DNA from: DASPTT01 sp035623275
Lineage (GTDB): Bacteria; Actinomycetota; Acidimicrobiia; Acidimicrobiales; UBA8190
NCBI GenBank assembly: GCA_035623275.1
Contig: DASPTT010000120.1
Coordinates: forward strand, 1-5,344
Length of the DNA stretch: 5,344 bases
Direction: 5' to 3'
Shown: in pieces, positions 1-5,344 of the stretch
Numbering within the stretch: the stretch's first letter is position 1
Layout: each line of letters opens with the position of its first letter
Made by a program: the position numbers and the translations under genes
The notes under the pieces: generated by a model
Databases searched by the model: none
The model's input: the letters and a program-made list of their open reading frames with translations, nothing else
Told to the model about the DNA's origin: nothing

Positions 1-180
1 TGCCGGGTCCTGCGCCCCCGGAGATACACCTCCCGGCCAGGTCGGAGGGCCAGAGGCGACCGGGATCGTGCCCGAGGTGACGTTTGCGGATGGTGACCGC
101 CCGACCGGGGTGCGATCCTCCGGCACTTCCAGGACGCGACATCGCGATACACAACCCGCACGGGCTTCCAGATACCGGGC
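1..180 (+). repeat. Diverged interspersed repeat, copy 1 (may extend left of the window)
   Basis: This copy aligns with the stretches at 1982-2167 and 4195-4405. It shares an identical 12-mer with copy 3 (cccggccaggtc, at 32-43 here and 4228-4239 there). The word gatacac occurs at 23-29 and again at 146-152, an offset of 123 bases, and copy 3 has the same offset. The 12-mer gcgaccgggatc at 56-67 recurs in the second half of copy 3 at 4351-4362. The word ggcac is followed 19 bases later by a gatacac-like word in all three copies. Identity is imperfect and a few one- or two-base indels are needed, so boundaries are approximate. No protein is supported here, although the open frame of the next gene can be read back into it to 84. 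Confidence 0.6.
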
Positions 181-229
181 AGGCCGCACTGGCGCCAAGC
201 CGAGCTGATCGTCTGCCGGAGGCGCGGAG

Positions 230-235
230 TACGCT
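230..235 (+). promoter_or_regulatory. Possible -10 element for a leaderless transcript
   Basis: TACGCT fits the TANNNT form of actinobacterial -10 boxes. It ends 7 bases before the ATG at 243, the spacing typical of leaderless genes. No convincing -35 element is visible. A hexamer this loose is common by chance, so this is a suggestion only. Confidence 0.25.
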
Positions 236-249
236 GACACCAATGTCAG
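234..249. promoter_or_regulatory. Inverted repeat across the hydrolase start codon
   Basis: CTGACA at 234-239 and TGTCAG at 244-249 are perfect 6-base arms around a 4-base spacer. The dyad covers the preferred ATG at 243 and overlaps the possible -10 element. It could be an operator or a small RNA hairpin that hides the start. Short perfect dyads also occur by chance. Confidence 0.3.
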
Positions 250-1637
250 GTTCATCAGCGGTTCCTGGAAGAGCCCGGGTCGTACCAACCGAGCCGGACC
301 CACTACCTTCAGAGCAGTCCGATGCCGAACCCGAGGTGGCCTCGGATCCCACGAGCCCGTCGGGTCAGCTCGGCGAGCCCCAGCTGGCCTTGCGCACCCT
401 GTGGGGTCTCGCGACGCGCATCTACTCCACGACGCGGACCATGATGAGTGATCCGCGGGTCAGGGGCGTTTTGAGAGCTGGTCCCCGGGTGGGGTTGTTC
501 CTCCTCAGGGGCCATCGGCGGACTGCGAGCGCCGGCGAGGACGACACCGTCGTGCCCGTCCGACCGACGCCGCTTCTGGCACTGCAGGCATACCTCGACG
601 AGGTCATGATCTCCCTCTCCCGTCACCCGGACCTCTTGCCGAGACCGGCCGACTATGCCCCGGCCGCGGAGGATCTGACGGGCATCCGAGATCTCTTCTC
701 GAAGCGCGGGTGGCTCGAAAGGCCGACTGAGTACCACCGCAAGCCGCCGATGCCCGATGACCTCCACGCGAGCCACGGGCATGCTGCCGGGCTTGGTTAC
801 GAGCACATCACCTTCACAAGCGGGTGGGAGCCCGATCCCGAGGAGCCGGGGCGCAGCAGGTGGTTGAGCCACGAAGCCAACCGCACCGTCCACGCGCTTG
901 TGTCTCGGACCCCGGGTCGAGAGCATCCGTCCTGGCTCATCTGCGCCCACGGCTTTGGCATGGGCACGAACGCCTTTATGGACTTGCGGGCATTTCGGAC
1001 CCAGCATCTGCACCGTCTGGGTATCAACGTCGTCGTCCCTGTGCTGCCGCTACACGGGCCGCGGGCCTCTGGCCGGGTCAGAGGCGAAGACCTCATGACC
1101 ATCGATCTCGTCGACAGCATGCACGGCATGGCCCAGGCCACCTGGGACCTGCGGCGGATCATCCGATGGGTTCGAGAGAGCCAAGGGGCACAGACTGTGG
1201 GATTGATCGGCTATTCGCTCGGCGGGCTCGTCGCCGCACTCGTCGCCGCCACCGAAGACGACCTGGCATGCGTGATAGCGGGGGTTCCGGTGGTAGACCT
1301 ACCCGGGCTCTTCAGACGCCACAGCCCCCCCGACATAGCGAAGTTGGCGGATTCTTACGGCGTCTTGGGACAAGCGGCCGACGACACCCACCGTGTCGTC
1401 TCCCCGTTGGCGATGGAGTGCAAGGTGCCCTTCGAGCACCGCTATGTCTTTTCGGGCCTCGCAGATCGGATGTCGACGTTTGGCCAGGCTCGAAGGCTCT
1501 GGTTGCACTGGGGCCAGCCTCCTCTTGCCACGTATCGTGGCGGCCACGTCGGGTTCTTCTTCTCCAGTGTCGTTCGCAAGTTCGTGGACGAAGCGCTGAA
1601 GAGTTCGTTTGCCACGGCCTACGGAATCCAGGGATGA
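243..1637 (+). CDS. Alpha/beta hydrolase, ABHD18-like
   Basis: The 464-residue product is a probable serine hydrolase with a C-terminal alpha/beta-hydrolase domain from about residue 185. Visible elements are the oxyanion-hole strand LICAHGFGMG (His236-Gly237), the nucleophile elbow GYSLGG with Ser325, a likely acid Asp408 in GLADRM, and the catalytic His435 in GGHVGFF. The segment PLHGPRASG after the oxyanion strand resembles the ABHD18 (PF09752) branch; that assignment is from memory. The first 50 or so residues are rich in Pro, Ser and acidic residues and look disordered. No signal peptide or membrane segment is evident, so a cytoplasmic location is likely. The frame stays open back to a TTG at 84, but that part lies in repeat DNA, so the ATG at 243 is preferred. 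A weak GGAG lies 13 bases before it, and leaderless translation is possible. The gene stands alone and is convergent with the phosphoesterase gene. The substrate is unknown. Confidence 0.85.
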   Translation: MSGSSAVPGRARVVPTEPDPLPSEQSDAEPEVASDPTSPSGQLGEPQLALRTLWGLATRIYSTTRTMMSDPRVRGVLRAGPRVGLFLLRGHRRTASAGEDDTVVPVRPTPLLALQAYLDEVMISLSRHPDLLPRPADYAPAAEDLTGIRDLFSKRGWLERPTEYHRKPPMPDDLHASHGHAAGLGYEHITFTSGWEPDPEEPGRSRWLSHEANRTVHALVSRTPGREHPSWLICAHGFGMGTNAFMDLRAFRTQHLHRLGINVVVPVLPLHGPRASGRVRGEDLMTIDLVDSMHGMAQATWDLRRIIRWVRESQGAQTVGLIGYSLGGLVAALVAATEDDLACVIAGVPVVDLPGLFRRHSPPDIAKLADSYGVLGQAADDTHRVVSPLAMECKVPFEHRYVFSGLADRMSTFGQARRLWLHWGQPPLATYRGGHVGFFFSSVVRKFVDEALKSSFATAYGIQG

Positions 1638-1724
1638 GCCACGAGATGTCTCCTCGAGAAAGCGCCGGACACGATCTGACGATCCTCGCCCAGCTTGCGA
1701 CGGCGCTTGCAAAGGTTCGCAGCG

Positions 1725-1745
1725 CGGCCGTTCCCCTGGCCGTTT
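1725..1745 (+). terminator. Weak terminator-like hairpin after the hydrolase gene
   Basis: CGGCC at 1725-1729 pairs with GGCCG at 1738-1742, with a possible inner G-T pair. Three T residues follow. It lies about 90 bases past the hydrolase stop. The stem is short, so confidence is low. Confidence 0.25.
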
Positions 1746-1842
1746 AGCCCTCCCAGTTACTCCTCGGTACTGGACTTGCGGCTTCGACGAACGCACACTC
1801 GGATCAGATGGGGAGCCAGGGCTCCGGGGGGACGTCTGGGAT

Positions 1843-1872
1843 GAAACGGGAGGGCAGCGTGCCTCCCGTTTC
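1843..1872. terminator. Strong 11-bp hairpin, possible bidirectional terminator
   Basis: GAAACGGGAGG at 1843-1853 and CCTCCCGTTTC at 1862-1872 are perfect complementary arms around an 8-base loop. The hairpin lies between two convergent genes, as expected of a shared terminator. It is 205 bases past the hydrolase stop and about 510 from the phosphoesterase stop. There is no long T tract on either side, which is common for high-GC terminators. It could instead be the end of an unrecognised short transcript. Confidence 0.5.
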
Positions 1873-1981
1873 CCGTTTCAGCCGCCTTCGCCCCGCAATG
1901 ACCGTGCCGGACCCGCTCGTCTCTCAGGGCTTCGCTCACTTGGCCAGTTTGGCCGATCCCACCTTTGCCAGACCGCACTGT

Positions 1982-2167
1982 ATTGCCGGGTCCAGGTCAG
2001 GCCTGGCAGGGGTTCCGAGCAGGCCCCGGAGGCTGATTTCGCCCGGTAACGCTCCGGCCCGTCAGAGGAGGGCGGTCCGGCCCGAGGGCCGAGGCCGCAG
2101 GATCGGCACTTACAGCCCGGGCCAGGCGAATATACGTTGCGATCGGGATCAGCAGTTACGGGCGCTG
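1982..2167 (+). repeat. Diverged interspersed repeat, copy 2
   Basis: The 3' half matches copy 3 without gaps over roughly 58 bases (2102 onward against 4314 onward) at about 70-75% identity by eye. Shared blocks are atcggcac, gcccgg, ccag and the run ending in cgggatc (gcgatcgggatc at 2139-2150). The 5' part matches through tgccggg and ccaggtcaggc (1992-2002 against 4233-4243). The middle is about 28 bases longer than in the other copies. The orientation is the same as copies 1 and 3. Confidence 0.55.
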
Positions 2168-2232
2168 TGCGCGAGAAGGAGGGCGTCCCCGATCCTTCTG
2201 ACATATCGAGATGCAACTGCCTGCAATACTCC

Positions 2233-2254
2233 CCGATTCACGGTGCCGAATCGG
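2233..2254 (-). terminator. Hairpin downstream of the phosphoesterase gene
   Basis: CCGATTC at 2233-2239 and GAATCGG at 2248-2254 form a 7-bp stem with an 8-base loop, about 126 bases past the minus-strand stop. It could terminate the phosphoesterase transcript. There is no clear T tract. The right arm also belongs to the overlapping dyad GCCGAATCGGC (2245-2255). Confidence 0.3.
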
Positions 2255-2379
2255 CGAACCAGCGTCCCCTTCCGGCCTGACCACGGGGTCCAACGACTCT
2301 TGAGTCAATTCCGTCACTATGCCGGCTGGGTTCAACCTGCACTGGCCTACTTGAGCCCACCGTCCGACCTGGCGTCCGC

Positions 2380-3948
2380 TTATGACGCAGCGGGCGCCTG
2401 CGTCGGCATGGTCTGGGTGGCCGGGATGGAGAGGGGCGGCGGCGGATCCAACAACGAGACGATGTTCTGATTGCCCGGACAGGTCGCATCGAGGGCGGCC
2501 GTATTGATGGCGGTGGGGGGGAGGTTCGGTGAGCTGGCGTCGGGACGGTTGATGTCGAGCGTGGTGGTGAGGTCTCCCACCGTCGATCGGCGCCACTGGC
2601 TGATGTTGGGGATGGAGATCCCGAACCGCTTCTCCAGAAAGAGCAGCATGGACGTGTGGTCGAAGACATCTGAGTTCACGGAGCCACCGCGTGAGAACGG
2701 CGAGATGACCAGCGCCGGGACACGGAACCCGAGCCCGATGGGCCCCCGTATCCCGCCGGTCTCGGCAGGCAGGGTGGCGGCGGTCAGGGATTCGCCGGGC
2801 GTGCCCGCGGGGGCCACGGGCGGGGGGACGTGGTCGAAGAACCCGCCGTTCTCGTCGTAGGAGACGAACAGGACGGTCTTGGCCCAGACCTTGGGATCCG
2901 AGACGAGCGCGCTGAGGACCTGGTCGATGAACCACTCTCCATTGTTCGGGGCGGCCGAGGGGTGGTCGGAGTCGACCGCAGCGGGCAGAATCCAGCTCAC
3001 CGAGGGCAAAGTGCCGTTGTGGATGTCGGCCCGGAACTCGTCCGGCCACTGGGGCAGGAAGGCCCGGTTGTAGAGGTCGGTCCCTTCCTTGAGGAACTGG
3101 CTGAAGTAGAGCAACGCGTTGAAGCCTAAGTACAGGTTGATCTTCTCCAGCGACCCCACCGACGTGTTCGCAGGCTGGTACACCTTCCAGCTGATGTGCT
3201 TCTCGGACAGGGCCTCGGGCGCGGTGAACCAGTCGCAGCTCCCGACGGCGGCCGGGGCCTGGGCGATGGTGGGGGTGGAGACGATCGGCCCGCCGTTCGT
3301 GCCGTCGGGGTCGAGCATGCCCGACAGGTAGTAGAGCCGGTTGGGCATCGTCGGGCCCAAGACCGAGCAGTAGAAGGCGTCGCACAGCGTATAGGCGTTG
3401 GCCAAGGCCCAGCGAAAGGGGGCTTCTGTTTGCGTCATATACGCCATGACCAACGGGCCTTGGTCCGGACCGTCGAACGCCGCCTCCGAGTGCGTCGCCA
3501 CGAAGCCGTCCATGGCGCCGTTGTTCCAGCTGGCGTGCTGGGAGATCCACCCGTGGTCGGGCTTGGAATTGTCGCCGGCGCATTGGGCCGAGACGGTCGC
3601 CGCGTCGAGCCGGTAAGGCAGGAGCTGCCCGGCCGGCACGTGGTCCGCCGGCGCATTGGCCCAGGCTTGGCTGAACGGCCCCAAGCTCTCGGGAGGATGG
3701 TCGTCGAACCCCTTGGCGCCCGGGTAGGTGCCGAAGAAGTGGTCGAACGACCGGTTTTCCATCATCAAGAAGACCACGTGCTCGATAGCATCGAGATCTT
3801 TGCCAGCGGGACTGACGGCCCTGGAGCGGCTGATCGTCGCGCTCCCCCCGCACGCCTGCAGCAGCGCGCCCAAGCCCAGGGCCAGGCCGCCACCAAGCAC
3901 GCTTCGGCGGCTGAGCGAGGTCCTGTCGGCGAGCCCGTCACATTCCAT
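2380..3948 (-). CDS. Tat-exported lipoprotein phosphoesterase (phospholipase C / acid phosphatase family)
   Basis: The 522-residue product belongs to the PF04185-type phosphoesterases, which cleave phosphate esters such as phospholipid headgroups. The N-terminus has a twin-arginine motif (SRRSVL, residues 13-18), a hydrophobic stretch at 19-30 and a lipobox LQAC with Cys33, so the enzyme should be exported folded and lipid-anchored outside the membrane. Family signatures follow: ENRSFDHFFG (Glu64, Asn65; metal ligands in characterised relatives), DHGW at 131-134, GPTMPNR with Thr200 as the likely nucleophile, SYDENGGFFDH (Asp365, Glu366, His373), and GFRVPALVISPFSRGG. No separate C-terminal domain is seen, only a Pro/Ala/Thr-rich tail. 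The start at 3948 is chosen because it puts the Tat motif close to the N-terminus and has a GAGGGGAG Shine-Dalgarno sequence; the frame is open upstream to 4089. Substrate specificity cannot be decided from sequence alone. Confidence 0.93.
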   Translation of the reverse strand: MECDGLADRTSLSRRSVLGGGLALGLGALLQACGGSATISRSRAVSPAGKDLDAIEHVVFLMMENRSFDHFFGTYPGAKGFDDHPPESLGPFSQAWANAPADHVPAGQLLPYRLDAATVSAQCAGDNSKPDHGWISQHASWNNGAMDGFVATHSEAAFDGPDQGPLVMAYMTQTEAPFRWALANAYTLCDAFYCSVLGPTMPNRLYYLSGMLDPDGTNGGPIVSTPTIAQAPAAVGSCDWFTAPEALSEKHISWKVYQPANTSVGSLEKINLYLGFNALLYFSQFLKEGTDLYNRAFLPQWPDEFRADIHNGTLPSVSWILPAAVDSDHPSAAPNNGEWFIDQVLSALVSDPKVWAKTVLFVSYDENGGFFDHVPPPVAPAGTPGESLTAATLPAETGGIRGPIGLGFRVPALVISPFSRGGSVNSDVFDHTSMLLFLEKRFGISIPNISQWRRSTVGDLTTTLDINRPDASSPNLPPTAINTAALDATCPGNQNIVSLLDPPPPLSIPATQTMPTQAPAAS

Positions 3949-3958
3949 CGGCTGCCGT

Positions 3959-3966
3959 CTCCCCTC
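3959..3966 (-). promoter_or_regulatory. Shine-Dalgarno sequence of the phosphoesterase gene
   Basis: On the minus strand the sequence reads GAGGGGAG, 10 bases before the ATG at 3948. It decides the start: neither in-frame start further upstream (4005 or 4089) would give an N-terminal Tat signal. Confidence 0.65.
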
Positions 3967-4086
3967 GCGTACGACGGACCCTCGGACCCCGGCCTCTGGG
4001 CCCATGGCCCGCGTTCTGGCTCGTTCGACACACTGTATCCGGACCGCTGCACCGGCTGACCCGAGCGACGGCGGACACGGATAGGG

Positions 4087-4099
4087 CACCGAATCGGTG
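4087..4099. promoter_or_regulatory. Operator-like dyad upstream of the phosphoesterase gene
   Basis: CACCGA and TCGGTG are perfect 6-base arms around a single central A, about 140 bases upstream of the phosphoesterase start. The core CCGAATCGG also occurs at 2246-2254, downstream of the same gene. It could bind a repressor or be chance. Confidence 0.25.
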
Positions 4100-4138
4100 T
4101 TGGGGGTTCGGAGCCACGCTCCAACGCAGCTTCGGTGA

Positions 4139-4203
4139 CTGCTCGATAATGCCGGGGCACCGTGCGAGACCCCGTCTGCATCGACCGCTCGAACATGCCG
4201 GGG
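4139..4203 (+). repeat. Short direct repeat, 19 bases, 46 bases apart
   Basis: The stretches 4139-4157 and 4185-4203 match at 16 of 19 positions, both ending in atgccgggg. The second unit runs into the start of repeat copy 3, so the first may be a broken extra start of that repeat. Confidence 0.4.
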
Positions 4204-4405
4204 TTGCGCTACCTGGGTATACCCCGCCCGGCCAGGTCAGGCGCCTGAAGGCATCCGGGATCGCTCAGGTCCGATGTTTGCGGGCGCGTGGCCGGCTGGT
4301 CCAGGTGCGCTGCATCGGCACGTTGCGCCCGGTCCAGCCGGATACACGAAGCGACCGGGATCTGCGGTTATCGTGCCCCCGGGATGACGCTTGACCTGCT
4401 CGAAC
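4195..4405 (+). repeat. Diverged interspersed repeat, copy 3, ending at the Rhs tip
   Basis: It shares a 12-mer with copy 1 (4228-4239) and a gap-free 58-base block with copy 2. A gtatacc word at 4218-4224 and gatacac at 4341-4347 are 123 bases apart, the same offset as in copy 1. The second half continues with words (atcgtgccc, then tgacg) that copy 1 carries in its first half, which points to a partial head-to-tail duplication of a unit of about 123 bases. The unit also contains a perfect 10-base palindrome, GGGTATACCC, at 4216-4225. The end is approximate: similarity fades at 4395-4405, where Rhs-like coding begins at about 4411. Confidence 0.6.
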
Positions 4406-5058
4406 GGCCTAGGTGCGGAGTACACCGCTACTACGACCCCTCGACGTCTCAATTCCTGAGCGCCGATCCAGCGGTTGCGTCGACTGGTGAACCTTACGCT
4501 TACGTCGACGGCAACCCTGTGAATGAGGCCGACCCGTTGGGCCTTTGGGGTTGGAATCCGTTCGCCGACGTGATTCGAGCGGCTAAGGATGTTGGCCATG
4601 CAATAGCTAGTGGCGGTCGAGCGGCCTCCAATTTCTTCTCAAATGGAACGACGGCTCAGTGTTCGCCTCGGCTCAGCGGGTCGATCTCGCTGGATACAAA
4701 CATCCTCATCTATGCGTTGGAGCATGGCCAGATGACCGCAGTCACGACTGCCCTCTCAGGTCGGACGCCCGAGGTATCCCCGACCGCACTAGTTGAGTTC
4801 GGTGCCGGAGGAGGCAACATCAGCGCTGCCACCGTATGGGTTCACTCGCTTGGAGGAACGATCGGACCGCCCGGTTCAATTAGTCAGGCGCAATCGCTAG
4901 TGCTGGAGGCAAACCAGATGGGACGGTCTCTCTCGCTTGCTGATGCCTTGATCGCATCATCTGCGATCCAAAGCGGTGTTCCCCTTCTGACAGCCGATAA
5001 GCAACTCTATGGATTTCTCCAAGCAACTGGACGACGTTCAGAACTCTATTCGCCCTAG
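4384..5058 (+). CDS. Orphan Rhs C-terminal tip with PIN-domain nuclease toxin
   Basis: The 224-residue product starts inside the conserved end of an Rhs/YD-repeat protein: RYYDPSTSQFLSADP (residues 15-29), then YAYVDGNPVNEADPLGL (38-54), whose DPLGL-Trp55 junction is where Rhs toxins are normally cut free. A linker (55-100) leads to a PIN domain: SLDTNILIYA with Asp104, ALVEF with Glu138, SLADALIA with Asp187, and LLTADK with Asp205. All four acidic residues expected for metal-dependent RNA cleavage are present, so the nuclease looks intact. The N-terminal Rhs core (normally over 1000 residues of YD repeats) is absent. The ATG at 4384 lacks a clear ribosome binding site and lies in repeat DNA, so the true start and expression are doubtful; a GTG at 4288 is in frame. 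G+C is lower than to the left. It may be a silent displaced cassette. The PIN assignment is strong; the toxin role is inferred. Confidence 0.8.
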   Translation: MTLDLLERPRCGVHRYYDPSTSQFLSADPAVASTGEPYAYVDGNPVNEADPLGLWGWNPFADVIRAAKDVGHAIASGGRAASNFFSNGTTAQCSPRLSGSISLDTNILIYALEHGQMTAVTTALSGRTPEVSPTALVEFGAGGGNISAATVWVHSLGGTIGPPGSISQAQSLVLEANQMGRSLSLADALIASSAIQSGVPLLTADKQLYGFLQATGRRSELYSP

Positions 5059-5064
5059 CAATGC

Positions 5065-5070
5065 GGAAAG
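5065..5070 (+). promoter_or_regulatory. Ribosome binding site of the putative immunity gene
   Basis: GGAAAG lies 12 bases before the ATG at 5083, slightly long but the best purine-rich stretch in the 24-base gap after the toxin stop. The nearer ATG at 5061 gives only a 12-codon frame. Confidence 0.4.
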
Positions 5071-5082
5071 ACAGACAACGCC

Positions 5083-5344
5083 ATGGACGATCTATCTGAT
5101 GACGAATTATCTGCGCTTGAGTCGTTGGCCGAGCGCGCAACCCCAGGCCCATGGTTCGTTCGCCAACTCGATGACAGCAATGCAATGTCCTTCATTGCAG
5201 TCGGGACAACCCCCCCAGATGACACTCGACCACGGTGGCCTCACTTCGATGGGAGTTCGTTGATTGCTGCGACCCTTGTTCAGGAGCCGAGGTACGTTGA
5301 CATTGCGGACGGTCGTTGGGAGGAGAACGCGCGATTTATCGCGA
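5083..5344 (+). CDS. Putative immunity protein for the PIN toxin (partial, cut by window end)
   Basis: Eighty-seven codons are visible and the frame is still open at the window edge. The product begins MDDLSDDELSALE and is strongly acidic. It continues with the block RATPGPW (residues 18-24), FVRQLDDSNAM after it, and a terminal GRWEENARFIA. The TPGPW near the N-terminus with a later FIA resembles small proteins of phage and accessory regions, such as the Ea22-like group (PF13935), and I recall similar proteins next to polymorphic toxins; both are from memory. It follows the toxin stop by 24 bases on the same strand, so the two are probably cotranscribed, the standard arrangement of toxin then immunity. 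Acidic character would suit binding to a nuclease. No signal peptide or membrane segment is seen, so it should be cytoplasmic. G+C is about 48% in the row 5041-5100. The immunity role is inferred from position. Confidence 0.65.
   Translation, partial: MDDLSDDELSALESLAERATPGPWFVRQLDDSNAMSFIAVGTTPPDDTRPRWPHFDGSSLIAATLVQEPRYVDIADGRWEENARFIA

Larger units (their letters stand above)
1638..2379. other. Gene-free gap between convergent genes
   Basis: Open frames exist on both strands, but none shows a recognisable motif or a ribosome binding site at a sensible start. The gap holds a weak hairpin at 1725-1745, a strong hairpin at 1843-1872, the second copy of the repeat at about 1982-2167 and a further hairpin at 2233-2254. 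I see no tRNA, rRNA or CRISPR structure. Confidence 0.55.
3949..4383. other. Gene-free stretch between divergent genes
   Basis: This is the shared upstream region of the phosphoesterase (-) and the Rhs-tip gene (+). It holds the phosphoesterase ribosome binding site, a dyad at 4087-4099, a short direct repeat at 4139-4157 and 4185-4203, and most of the third copy of the interspersed repeat. I could not identify a convincing -35/-10 pair for either gene. No Rhs core or YD-repeat coding is found in any frame here. Confidence 0.55.

Noticed and set aside
84..242. Hydrolase start at the TTG at 84
   Set aside because: The extra 53 residues are translated from repeat DNA and resemble nothing in the family; the ATG at 243 gives a sensible N-terminus.
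309..1013. Long minus-strand open frame inside the hydrolase gene
   Set aside because: It has no recognisable motif, while the plus strand carries a complete catalytic triad. It is a high-GC shadow.
1638..2379. tRNA, other RNA gene or CRISPR array in the gap
   Set aside because: No cloverleaf, no TTCGANTC-type T-loop with matching acceptor arms, and no regularly spaced short repeats were found by eye.
2156..3853. Second long minus-strand frame across the phosphoesterase gene
   Set aside because: It is very rich in Arg, Pro and Gly with no domain signature, while the overlapping frame ending at 2380 carries the whole phosphoesterase family signature.
3196..4059. Plus-strand open frame opposite the phosphoesterase N-terminal half
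   Set aside because: Its Arg/Val/Gly-rich low-information composition is typical of the antisense of a high-GC gene; it has no motif.
3949..4089. Extended phosphoesterase start at 4089
   Set aside because: It would put 47 extra residues before the Tat motif. The ATG at 3948 has a good Shine-Dalgarno sequence and a normally placed signal.
4149..4394. Small plus-strand frame before the Rhs tip, and a minus-strand frame at 4237-4599
   Set aside because: Both are read from the repeat or across the Rhs tip, have no supported start, and lack motifs other than those caused by repeat homology.
1..4405. Integron-like cassette array, with the repeats as attC sites
   Set aside because: The spacing of repeats with one or two genes between them is suggestive, but no inverse core/core site pair of the RYYYAAC and GTTRRRY kind could be found in the copies, and no integrase is present.
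5009..5263. Alternative 84-residue frame across the toxin/immunity boundary
   Set aside because: It overlaps the C-terminus of the PIN domain out of frame and has no motif. The frame starting at 5083 has recognisable blocks and a better position.

Overview
The window is high-GC bacterial DNA. Hand-counted 60-base rows give 42/60 G+C at 1021-1080 and 47/60 at 3241-3300. Together with a twin-arginine lipoprotein and mostly weak ribosome binding sites, this suggests an actinobacterium or a similar high-GC terrestrial phylum. That placement is inference, since no ribosomal or other marker gene is present.

Layout: (1) 1-180, a diverged repeat. (2) 243-1637 (+), an alpha/beta hydrolase with an intact Ser-Asp-His triad. 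(3) 1638-2379, a gene-free gap between convergent genes, holding a strong 11-bp hairpin and a second copy of the repeat. (4) 3948-2380 (-), a Tat-exported lipoprotein of the phosphoesterase/phospholipase C/acid phosphatase family (PF04185-like). (5) 3949-4383, a gene-free stretch with an operator-like dyad, a short direct repeat and a third copy of the repeat. (6) 4384-5058 (+), the detached C-terminal tip of an Rhs/YD-repeat protein, fused to a complete PIN-domain nuclease. (7) 5083-5344 (+), a small acidic protein gene cut by the window end, which is the probable immunity partner.

The most interesting part is the right end. The Rhs closing signature (a YYDP block followed by the DPLGL processing motif) is present, but there is no Rhs core or YD repeat upstream. 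Recognisable Rhs coding begins almost exactly where a copy of the repeat ends. The PIN domain behind it keeps all four expected acidic residues. It is followed after 24 bases by a gene of the kind expected for immunity, and G+C falls to about half across both genes. This looks like a displaced polymorphic-toxin cassette (Rhs-CT toxin plus immunity) delivered by recombination next to a repeat.

The repeat itself is the second observation. All three copies lie in the same orientation in gene-poor DNA, about 2 kb apart. Two of them show an internal period of 123 bases. The two larger genes between them look like ordinary metabolic or secreted enzymes and have no evident link to the toxin module.
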